NCBI GenBank assembly: GCA_029261875.1
Contig: JAJDAL010000033.1
Location: 1-64,000 of the forward strand
Direction: 5' to 3'
Source: Deltaproteobacteria bacterium
Lineage (GTDB): Bacteria > Myxococcota_A > UBA9160 > JAJDAL01
DNA length: 64,000 nt
In this document: positions 57,473-64,000 of the stretch, one piece after another
Numbering within the stretch: the stretch's first letter is position 1
Layout: each line of letters starts with the position of its first letter
The notes under the pieces: model-generated
Seen by the model: the letters and a program-made list of their open reading frames with translations, nothing else
What the model was told of the DNA's origin: nothing
The model's database searches: none
Made by a program: the position numbers and the translations under genes

Positions 57473-58831
57473 ATGGCGTCCACCCACATCTTCATTGCGC
57501 GCGACGGCCGACAGGAAGCGGGCCGTCTGATGCAACTCAGTCTGCCCATCGTGGGTGCGCAGCTCGCGACCATGATGATGGGTTTCGTCGATACGGTGAT
57601 GCTCGGCCGCTACTCGACCGACGCCATGGCGGCCGCAGTCACCGCCAACGCGATCGTCTTCAGCACCATCATCTTTGCCAATGGAATCCTCTGGGGGATC
57701 GACCCGCTGATCGCGCAATCCCACGGTGCGGGACAGGGAGACCGCGCCGGTCTGGCGGCGCAACGCGGCGTGGTACTCGCGCTGTTGCTGTCGATTCCCG
57801 TCGCCGGCTTCTGGATGTTCATGGGGGACATTTTCCTGTGGACCGGACAGGCCCCGGAACTCGCGCCTCTGGCCCAGGACTATGCGAACGCGGTGATTCC
57901 CAGCATCCCCTTCTTCTTACTGTTGAGCGTTCAACGCAGCTTCTTGCAGGGGCGCGAGATCGTTCGCCCCGCGCTCTACATCACGCTGATGGCGAACGTC
58001 ATCAATGTGTTCGCGAACTACGGACTCATCTTCGGAAACTTCGGACTGCCCGAACTCGGTATGTTCGGCGCCGGACTCGCGACGACGACCACCCGCGTCT
58101 TCTCCGTCGTCGTATTGATGGCCTGGATCGTGGGGTTTCGTCTCCACGTAGGAGCCTGGTCGGGTTGGAGCCGAGAGGCGATCGATCTCGGCTCCCTGCG
58201 CAAGATCCTCGCGATCGGTTTCCCGATCGCGATCCAGACGAGTACCGAGATGTGGGCCTTCAACGCCGCGACCCTATTGGCGGGAACCCTCGGCGCGCTC
58301 AGCGCCGCGTCCCACGGCGTGGTCCTGAGCCTCGCGTCGATCTCCTTCATGGCGGCACTCGGCGTCGCCATCGGAACGACGACGCGCGTCGGCAATCTGA
58401 TCGGCGCCGGCTACCCAACGCACGCACAACGCGCCGCCCAGATCGCGATGGGGATGGGGGCCGGCGTAATGACGATTTCCGCACTGGGCTTCGTCGTCTT
58501 TCGATTCGGGCTCCCCCGGCTCTACACGCCCGACATCGAAGTCATCGCCCTCGCCGCGTCCATCCTTCCGATCGCCGCGGCCTTTCAGATCTTCGACGGG
58601 ATTCAAGCGGTCGGCTGCGGGGTTCTCCGCGGGATGGGCCAAACGCGACCGGCCGCGGTTTTCAACCTGATCGGTTACTGGATCCTCGGCCTGCCCCTCG
58701 GGTACTTCTTCGGGATTCGCCAGGGCTCGCTGGCCGGCTTGTGGTGGAGCCTGGCCTTTGGGTTGGCGGTCGTTGCGCTGCTGCTGGTCTACTGGGTGCG
58801 ACACCACGGACCCGAAGCGCAAGCGCGCTAG
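57473..58831 (+). CDS. MATE-family multidrug/toxin efflux transporter
   Basis: 452 residues with about 12 membrane helices in two six-helix halves. Half 1 begins LPIVGAQLATMMMGFVDTVM with LGRYSTDAMAAAV; half 2 begins FPIAIQTSTEMWAFNAATLL. FDGIQAVGCGVLRGMGQTR is the conserved late loop. NorM-like antiporter driven by Na+ or H+, exporting cationic drugs or metabolites. ATG at 57473 without a strong ribosome binding site; the frame extends upstream but not as membrane protein. Confidence 0.92.
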   Translation: MASTHIFIARDGRQEAGRLMQLSLPIVGAQLATMMMGFVDTVMLGRYSTDAMAAAVTANAIVFSTIIFANGILWGIDPLIAQSHGAGQGDRAGLAAQRGVVLALLLSIPVAGFWMFMGDIFLWTGQAPELAPLAQDYANAVIPSIPFFLLLSVQRSFLQGREIVRPALYITLMANVINVFANYGLIFGNFGLPELGMFGAGLATTTTRVFSVVVLMAWIVGFRLHVGAWSGWSREAIDLGSLRKILAIGFPIAIQTSTEMWAFNAATLLAGTLGALSAASHGVVLSLASISFMAALGVAIGTTTRVGNLIGAGYPTHAQRAAQIAMGMGAGVMTISALGFVVFRFGLPRLYTPDIEVIALAASILPIAAAFQIFDGIQAVGCGVLRGMGQTRPAAVFNLIGYWILGLPLGYFFGIRQGSLAGLWWSLAFGLAVVALLLVYWVRHHGPEAQAR

Positions 58832-58868
58832 ACCGTCGCGCCGTTTGCGCACCGAACCCGCGGAGAGC

Positions 58869-59801
58869 CTATTCGCAGCTTGGCTCCGCCGCGGCCGCGA
58901 AGTCCACCACCCAGTAGTGGCCGAGGGGACCTCCGCAGGCGCGGCCGATGCCCGCACGGGTGTAGTTGGCGGTGGACAGGATGTATTCGTGGCCCGGGGA
59001 ATTCAGCCACTGGTCGAAGGCGCCCTGGGGCGCAGCGTCGTAGCCCGCGATGATCTCGCCCATCCAGGTCGTGGGGCCGCAGCCCGCGCTGTAGCCGGCG
59101 TCGCAAGCGCGTTCCCAGAATTCCGAGCCGTTCTTGCCCTTGTGGGCGAAGTATTTCCGGTCGCGTAAGTCGTTGGCGTGGTCCTGGGCGGCGCGATTCA
59201 GGGAAACACAGGCTTCGACCGGTGCAGCGCCTTCGGACCTGCGGTGACCGTTGATGAGTTGCAGCAGGGTCTCTTCCTGGGGAGACAGTCCGTGGGTCGG
59301 TGGGCCGGTGCCCTCGCACGCAGGTCCGCCCGGCCCGCCCGGTTCCCCAGCAACGTCGTGACAGGCGTCGAGGCAGGTGGCGGATTCGCCCATCACCGCA
59401 GTGTGGGATGCGGTCGACACGCAGCGATCGGCGTGTTTGCGCAGGCGGCAACTCGTACGCCCCCGCCGGTTCGTGAGGCAACAGGTCGTCCATTCCTCGG
59501 GCCGTGCACAGGTGGAGCGGCGAATGCCGCGCAGCAGCGTGCTGCGACATTTCGCGCGCGCGTTTCCGTCTTCGATCGCCTGGGCGACGACAGACTTGGC
59601 GCAGGCGGAGAATGCGCGATACGCGCTCTTCCAATCCTTCTGGGGCGCCGGCGCACAACCACACGCCGCGTCGAGTGCGCTCCAGACGAACGCCAGCGCC
59701 TCCTCATCGCCCGCGAGATCGCCGCACCGCTCGGCGCCATGCGCGGGAGCGGAGAACAACATCCCCAATGCAAACGAGAGTACGACGATTGCGGCACGCA
59801 C
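58869..59801 (-). CDS. exported CAP (SCP/PR-1) domain protein with Cys-rich N-terminal region
   Basis: 310 residues; GTG start at 59801 with AAGGGG about eight bases upstream, opening a signal peptide (IVVLSFALGMLFSAPAHGA). The first 130 mature residues hold about 11 Cys (GCAPAP, TCCLTN, CLDACHD) in an unrecognised disulphide-rich region. After a Gly/Pro linker the CAP domain starts at about residue 172 (LSPQEETLLQLINGHRRSEG). Conserved His in SPGHEYILSTA and GLGHYWVVDF-like end (PLGHYWVVDFAAA) are present. CAP proteins bind lipids, peptides or cell walls. Convergent with MATE. Confidence 0.85.
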   Translation of the reverse strand: MRAAIVVLSFALGMLFSAPAHGAERCGDLAGDEEALAFVWSALDAACGCAPAPQKDWKSAYRAFSACAKSVVAQAIEDGNARAKCRSTLLRGIRRSTCARPEEWTTCCLTNRRGRTSCRLRKHADRCVSTASHTAVMGESATCLDACHDVAGEPGGPGGPACEGTGPPTHGLSPQEETLLQLINGHRRSEGAAPVEACVSLNRAAQDHANDLRDRKYFAHKGKNGSEFWERACDAGYSAGCGPTTWMGEIIAGYDAAPQGAFDQWLNSPGHEYILSTANYTRAGIGRACGGPLGHYWVVDFAAAAEPSCE

Positions 59802-59931
59802 GCTTTTTTCCCCTTCCGTTTCACGCGAACGATACCCGTCGATCCGTGCGTCAGCGTCCCCAACGAGATTCCATGAGATTGTTTTGAGGAACCGCTGGGC
59901 GGGCACCGGTGCAAGCGCCCCCCAAGGGCGG

Positions 59932-61272
59932 TCAGATGGCTTCGAAGTGGACCGGGAGACCGTCGAGCGGTTTCGAAATCGGGGCTTGTTGAATCGGCAT
60001 CCGGTAGCTGTCCGGAAGGCGCCAGCGGTATCGCAGGACGAGCTGGTGGACGACGCAGCGGATCTGCGCCTCGGCAAAGCGGCGGCCGATGCACATGTGG
60101 GGTCCGCCGCCGAAAGGCAGCCAGGAATGCGTGTGTCGGCGTTCCTCCGCGCGCTCCGGAGAGAAGCGCTCCGGATCGAAACGATCGGGCTCGCTCCACC
60201 ACTCCGACATGTAGTGGGTGTGGATCGGGGAAACCACCACCATCGTGTCGGCCGGAATCGAGTAGCCCTCCCATTCGAAGGCCTGCGTGGCGACACGCGG
60301 GATCACCGGGAGCGGGGGATAGCGGCGCAACGTCTCGTTCAAAACCCGGGCGAGACTCGGAAGCGCGTCGCCATCGTCGTAGGCCGCGGACTCGCTGCCG
60401 AGGGCGCGGCACTCCTCGCGCACGCGCTCCTGCCACTCCGGATGTTTTCCGAGTTCGTACGTGAGCGACGTCAGCGTACTGGTCGTGGTGTCGTGGGCCG
60501 CCATCATGAGGAAGATCATGTGATCGAGCACGTCGCGATCGGCGAACGTGTCGCCCTCCTCGGATTCCGCGCGCACGAGTCGACTGAACATGTCACCGCC
60601 CTGGTCTCGACGCTTCTTGACGAGCAACGAGGACAGGAATTTCAGCATGTACTCGCGTCCTGCCAGGCCGCGGCCGAACTCCAAACGACGCCAGGGCAGA
60701 CGCACACGCGACATCGAAGCCGCCACCATGTCCTCGAAGGCGGTATTCATCGGCTCCGCGCTGGGTCCGAGATCGACCCCCAGGAAGATGCGTGTGGCGA
60801 TGTCGAGGGTGAGGCGCTTGAAGGCCGGGAACGCATGGATCGGCTCGCTGCGGGCCCATCCCCCGATGCCCTCGGAAACCATCGGATTCATGTGCGCAGT
60901 GTAGTCGCGCAATACCGGCCGTTTGAAGGCCTCGTGCATGATCTTGCGATGGTGCTTGTGCTCGAGGCCGTCGCGCAGCAGCAATCCGTTCGGGAAGATG
61001 CGCCCCATGATCCGCATCCAAGGAATACGCGCGGAAAAGATGCCGTCCCGGTCGAGCAACACGAAGCGGTTCGCGTCCGCGCCATAAAGGTTCACCATCC
61101 GGAAGGGGCCGCGCAGCTGCGACACGATGGGGCCGCGCTCGCGGTACTGCACCTCGAGCTGACTCCGCATATCCTTGCGACCGCCCCCGGACGCAGCGAT
61201 CTGGCGCAGCACGCGGTGCAGGCGCGCGCGCGGAACATCCGAGAAGGGTCGCAGCCCGGAACGTTGGCTCAT
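59932..61272 (-). CDS. cytochrome P450
   Basis: 446 residues. I-helix AAHDTTTSTL (about residue 262), ExxR NETLRRYPP (about 315), PERF-like DPERFSPER, and the haem loop FGGGPHMCIGRRFA (Cys about 390). The ExxR/PERF spacing and long HTHYMSEWW segment are closer to CYP120/CYP51-like class II-style P450s than to the CYP153 gene at 26.6 kb. No N-terminal membrane helix, so soluble. Redox partners are not encoded nearby. Likely monooxygenase for lipids or terpenoids (inference). Confidence 0.9.
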   Translation of the reverse strand: MSQRSGLRPFSDVPRARLHRVLRQIAASGGGRKDMRSQLEVQYRERGPIVSQLRGPFRMVNLYGADANRFVLLDRDGIFSARIPWMRIMGRIFPNGLLLRDGLEHKHHRKIMHEAFKRPVLRDYTAHMNPMVSEGIGGWARSEPIHAFPAFKRLTLDIATRIFLGVDLGPSAEPMNTAFEDMVAASMSRVRLPWRRLEFGRGLAGREYMLKFLSSLLVKKRRDQGGDMFSRLVRAESEEGDTFADRDVLDHMIFLMMAAHDTTTSTLTSLTYELGKHPEWQERVREECRALGSESAAYDDGDALPSLARVLNETLRRYPPLPVIPRVATQAFEWEGYSIPADTMVVVSPIHTHYMSEWWSEPDRFDPERFSPERAEERRHTHSWLPFGGGPHMCIGRRFAEAQIRCVVHQLVLRYRWRLPDSYRMPIQQAPISKPLDGLPVHFEAI

Positions 61273-61337
61273 CGCGGCCAGAGTATCGGACGCCGGATCC
61301 TACGCCACCGAGCGATCCGCAGGCTCAGATCCTCACC

Positions 61338-61397
61338 TCATTCGCAAGCGAGGCCCTCGCAGGCGAGCGGACAATGGGTGCACTTCGGTCCCGGCGG
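61338..61397 (-). pseudogene. orphan 3' end encoding a four-Cys C-terminal tail
   Basis: Minus-strand codons end LPPGPKCTHCPLACEGLACE then TGA. This repeats, with the same C-x2-C-x3-C-x4-C spacing and shared PGP, CPL and AC, the C-terminus of the thrombospondin-repeat protein at 6,938. Upstream of about 61,397 in this frame no repeat or dockerin-like sequence is seen and the next 165 bp lead into the divergent beta-helix gene, so the body of the gene is missing. Most likely a deletion remnant. Confidence 0.5.
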
Positions 61398-61562
61398 TAG
61401 ACTCGATACCGCGACGGCTCGCTGACTTCCGAACCGGTCGCCCACAGAGGATCCAAGCGTTCGAGACAGCTTGCCGTGGCAATTCCGACTACTCTTAGCC
61501 GGAAACAAGACGTCCCTCGAGTAGAATTCAGCGGTCGACACGACAGTGGGAGGAGTTGGAAG

Positions 61563-62765
61563 ATGGTGACTCATAAGTGGATCTCGGTGCAAGCGGTGGC
61601 CGTAGCGATGGCGGGTGTGTGTTGGATGGGGCCGCGTATCGCGAGTGCGACCGATGGTCTCATCGAACTCAACCAAATCTGCGCCACCACCACGGGTTGT
61701 CTCGCGGGTGACGCGCCCGGTTTTCCGATTACGATTTCCCAAAGCGTCAGCGTGCGACTGACCGGAAATCTCGTCGTCGGAAAGGCGAATGCCTCCGGGA
61801 TCGAAGTCGAATCTTCAGATGTGTCGATCGACTTGAACGGCTTTTCGATTCGCGGCCCGGCGATCTGCACCGGCGCTGGCGACAGCTTGAGCTGCGCCCC
61901 CCTCGGAACCGGTATCGGTGTGCGCGCGGTGGGGCTGAACGAGCGCACCGCGGTCAGCAACGGCGCAGTAATCGGAATGGGAAGCAGTGGGGTCGTCGTC
62001 GGCGAGGGCTCTCGCGTGATCGGCGTGCGTGCGCGGGGCAACGGGGGAAACGGTATCAGCGTCGGTTTCGGATCCGTCGTGCGCGAAAACTCGTCCCAAT
62101 TCAACGTGGGAGATGGTTTCTCCCTGGGCAGTTCGTCGACGGCTGAAGGAAACACGGCCGCACTCAACGGGGACGACGGATTCTTCCTTTCTCCGGCAAG
62201 CACCGCGGAGCGCAACACATCGAGCAACAATGCCGGTGCGGGTTTTCGTTCGGGTAGTGGGACGTCGATCACGCTGCGGGGGAACACGGCCATCAGTAAC
62301 ACGGGAGCTGGAATTGCCGTTGGCGCGCGCAGCGTCGTCGAGAACAACGCAGTCAACGGGAGCGACGGCGTCGGCATTTCCACCGGCTCGGCGAGTGTCA
62401 TCTCCGGAAACTCGGTCGCCCTCAGTGGCGGAATCGGGATCGACGCCTCGACGGCCTGCACGATCACCGGCAACAGCGTCGTCGATTCCGATGCAGACGG
62501 CATCACGGCCGGCACCGGCTCGACGATTCGCGGCAACACGGTTTACAGCAACGGCACCCTTCCGACCCATGATGGGATCGAGTGCCCGCTCGGCTGCACC
62601 GCGACCGAGAACACCGTACGGAGTAACAGCGGCGTCGGCATCCGATTCAACTCGGCGAGCTCAGGCTTCTCGGGCAACACGATCTCGTCCAACGCCCAGG
62701 GCGAGGTGGTGCTGGGAACCGACGCCGGTGGCAACGTGTGCGGCGCCGCCCTCGGCGGCTGCTGA
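61563..62765 (+). CDS. exported right-handed parallel beta-helix protein
   Basis: 400 residues; start at 61563 with GGAGGAG seven bases upstream; signal peptide (ISVQAVAVAMAGVCWMGPRI, cleavage near residue 32). After a short N-terminal region the chain is about 12 NosD/PbH1-type turns of some 20-23 residues rich in Gly, Ser, Asn and Val (NGISVGFGSVVRENSS, DGFSLGSSSTAEGNTA, AGIAVGARSVVENNAV), the pattern of a parallel beta-helix that binds or cleaves polysaccharide. The catalytic site is not identifiable. Ends with CGAALGGC. Confidence 0.82.
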   Translation: MVTHKWISVQAVAVAMAGVCWMGPRIASATDGLIELNQICATTTGCLAGDAPGFPITISQSVSVRLTGNLVVGKANASGIEVESSDVSIDLNGFSIRGPAICTGAGDSLSCAPLGTGIGVRAVGLNERTAVSNGAVIGMGSSGVVVGEGSRVIGVRARGNGGNGISVGFGSVVRENSSQFNVGDGFSLGSSSTAEGNTAALNGDDGFFLSPASTAERNTSSNNAGAGFRSGSGTSITLRGNTAISNTGAGIAVGARSVVENNAVNGSDGVGISTGSASVISGNSVALSGGIGIDASTACTITGNSVVDSDADGITAGTGSTIRGNTVYSNGTLPTHDGIECPLGCTATENTVRSNSGVGIRFNSASSGFSGNTISSNAQGEVVLGTDAGGNVCGAALGGC

Positions 62766-62787
62766 TTTTCCGGCGAAGCCGCTCGTC

Positions 62788-63390
62788 TCACCCGCCCGGG
62801 CAGGGATCGAGTCGCAGGGAAACGGAGGTTTCAGGCGCTTCACTGGGGTAGAGACCGATCGCCGCGGAGGCACGCGCTACCGCGTATTTCGCGACCTTCT
62901 GGGCGTGGATCACGGTGACGGTCGCGCGATCCTCGTGAAGTACCGGAATCACGCAGCGGGTTTCGCCGGCGCGAAGCACCTCGAGTTGCTCGCCGTCCAA
63001 GGAGTGCTCGATCGCCTTCGTGGCCGGCATCCCCACCCACTCGCCGTCGTCGCGGTCCACGATCCAGAGCCGCAGCTCCGCCGGCTGGCCCGCACTATCG
63101 GTGGCGTAGAGCGACACCACTTCCTCGAGCTCCGCCATCGTGGCGTAGAGTCCGAAGAAGAGCACCACCGGGCTGGCCGCCAACGCGAGCCACCCGAGCC
63201 AGCGGGGCAAAGCGAACCACACCAGCAAGCTTCCGAGCAGCACCGCCCCCGCCCCGCCGAACAGATTCCCACCGCGGGGCATGGCATAGGCGCCCTCGTG
63301 CTGGAAGCGGACGGCGAATACGGCGATTCCGACGGCGATCAGCCCCCAGCCAACCCCTGTCTGGAGTTTCGAAGACGAACTCGATTCCAT
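62788..63390 (-). CDS. small membrane protein with C-terminal beta domain
   Basis: 200 residues; ATG at 63390 with AGGAGG about eight bases upstream. Two or three membrane helices (GWGLIAVGIAVFAVRF, GAGAVLLGSLLVWFALP, LGWLALAASPVVLFFGLYA) then a C-terminal domain (ELRLWIVDRDDGEWVGMPA, LEVLRAGETRCVIPVLHEDR). That domain resembles in layout (W, Gly-turn, R-x-G-E/D) the anchored paralogues at 34 and 36 kb. Function unknown. It follows the sulfatase gene on the same strand with 159 bp between, in which nothing is recognised. Confidence 0.6.
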   Translation of the reverse strand: MESSSSSKLQTGVGWGLIAVGIAVFAVRFQHEGAYAMPRGGNLFGGAGAVLLGSLLVWFALPRWLGWLALAASPVVLFFGLYATMAELEEVVSLYATDSAGQPAELRLWIVDRDDGEWVGMPATKAIEHSLDGEQLEVLRAGETRCVIPVLHEDRATVTVIHAQKVAKYAVARASAAIGLYPSEAPETSVSLRLDPCPGG

Positions 63391-63549
63391 CACGGCACCC
63401 TCCTGAGCGTAGACGCTACCTAGACTACAACAGCGCGCCACTTGCGGCGCTTTAACCGCAAGTACGTGCGGATCACGTCGGTCTCGATGCGCTCGGCGGT
63501 TTCGTTCGGGACTTCGAAAAGGTTCGCCACTTCAAAACCGGCACGCCGA

Positions 63550-63999
63550 TCACTCGAGGTAGCCCAGCGCGCGCAAAGCCTCCTCGATATCCTCGGGAAG
63601 CTTCGGCGCCGGCTCTACGAGGTCTCCCCCTACGGACTCGAGCCATTGGGCGAGCTTTCCACTAAGACGGATCACTTCGTCGGGTTGCGCTTCGGAGAGA
63701 TCTTTCGTTTCGCCCGGGTCGTCGACTAGATCGAACAGTAGGAATGCATATCCGCTCCGGGCCGGATGCGCGATCAGCTTGAGCGGAAACTCGCGGACCG
63801 CGGCAGTCAACCCGAGGGAAATCAGATCACTCCTTCCATACTCCGGATTGCGGTCTGGGGAAGCCCGCCCGAGGCTGAACGTAGTCCTCTTGGGATCAGG
63901 CTCTTCGCTTCCCTGGATCCACGGAAGCAATGATCGGCCGTGGACGCCTTTCGGGCTCGATACTGAGAGATAGTCGAGGATCGTCGGCGTGAGATCGAC
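63550..63999 (-). CDS. sulfatase, C-terminal part (5' part beyond window)
   Basis: 150 residues visible to the window edge. VDLTPTILDYLSVSSPKGVH then GRSLLPWIQG, followed by FLLFDLVDDPGETKDLSEAQ and EALRALGYLE, is the typical C-terminus of type I sulfatases and related alkaline-phosphatase-fold enzymes. The catalytic formylglycine Cys (CxPSR) lies in the missing part, so activity and substrate cannot be judged. Confidence 0.85.
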   Translation of the reverse strand, partial: VDLTPTILDYLSVSSPKGVHGRSLLPWIQGSEEPDPKRTTFSLGRASPDRNPEYGRSDLISLGLTAAVREFPLKLIAHPARSGYAFLLFDLVDDPGETKDLSEAQPDEVIRLSGKLAQWLESVGGDLVEPAPKLPEDIEEALRALGYLE

Positions 64000-64000
64000 G

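Noticed and set aside
59377..61425. 682-codon plus-strand frame across the CAP and P450 genes
   Set aside because: Spans two well-defined minus-strand genes and reads as their antisense.
61338..61742. 134-codon open frame on the minus strand ending in the Cys tail
   Set aside because: Only the last 20 codons look like protein; the rest is the antisense of the beta-helix gene signal peptide and 5' region. Reported only as an orphan tail.

Overview
The window is about 64 kb of high-GC DNA (roughly 60-65% by eye) from a Gram-negative bacterium. Evidence for an outer membrane and active export includes several lipoprotein signal peptides, a PEP-CTERM protein, a Tat-exported protein, thrombospondin type 3 and FG-GAP repeats, a MATE pump and a lipoprotein with a haem c motif. 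The mix of acyl-CoA enzymes, two cytochrome P450s, SDRs, TetR and AraC regulators, ECF sigma factor plus Ser/Thr kinase, DUF3604 and sulfatase genes fits a free-living, lipid-degrading lineage of the former Deltaproteobacteria (Myxococcota- or Binatota-like). That placement is inference from gene content only. Genes are dense, starts often overlap upstream stops (ATGA, GTGA, TGATG), and GTG or TTG starts are common. I saw no rRNA, tRNA, CRISPR array, transposase or phage structural block.

Layout. 1-11 kb: GST, an SDR with Phe in place of the catalytic Tyr, hot-dog dehydratase-like protein, GH5-like glycosidase, haem lipoprotein, amidohydrolase, peroxiredoxin, a thrombospondin-repeat protein with a Cys-rich C-terminus, and a TetR gene followed by an acyltransferase fused to DUF2147. 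11-18 kb: a 2OG-Fe(II) oxygenase-like gene, a DUF4434 lipoprotein, a Pro-rich exported protein, and a coupled Ser/Thr kinase-TPM / ECF sigma pair. 18-26 kb: DUF3604, thioesterase and a DUF2339-DUF3999 fusion. 25.7-31.2 kb: lipid metabolism, with a CYP153-type P450 and SDR in one operon, a divergent GlxA-type AraC regulator, enoyl-CoA hydratase and acyl-CoA dehydrogenase. 31-41 kb: a DUF294-like/DnaQ-like pair, small membrane proteins, CDP-alcohol phosphatidyltransferase, MOSC, HflX, an SDR and DUF523-DUF1722. 41-45.6 kb: a lipoprotein gene with an in-frame stop, VOC, and a TauD / D-aminoacylase operon divergent from a second TetR. 45.7-49.8 kb: a minus-strand operon (PEP-CTERM, two DUF6916-like, three 174-residue tail-collar proteins, GNAT) flanked by two direct 160-bp copies of the same gene 3' end. 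50-64 kb: mostly envelope genes, namely a metzincin-like FG-GAP lipoprotein, SGNH hydrolase, TMTC-like glycosyltransferase, DUF4410 lipoprotein, MATE, CAP protein, P450, beta-helix protein and the end of a sulfatase.

Main points for follow-up: (i) the duplicated gene tails bracketing the tail-collar operon; (ii) a four-Cys C-terminal tail present in one intact protein and again as an orphan about 54 kb away; (iii) two TetR genes whose -10 boxes lie 6-7 nt from the ATG with palindromic operators over the promoter, so probably leaderless and self-repressed; (iv) two membrane-protein/exported-protein fusions that keep the former signal peptide as an internal helix; (v) a lipoprotein gene interrupted by TGA three codons after its lipobox Cys.
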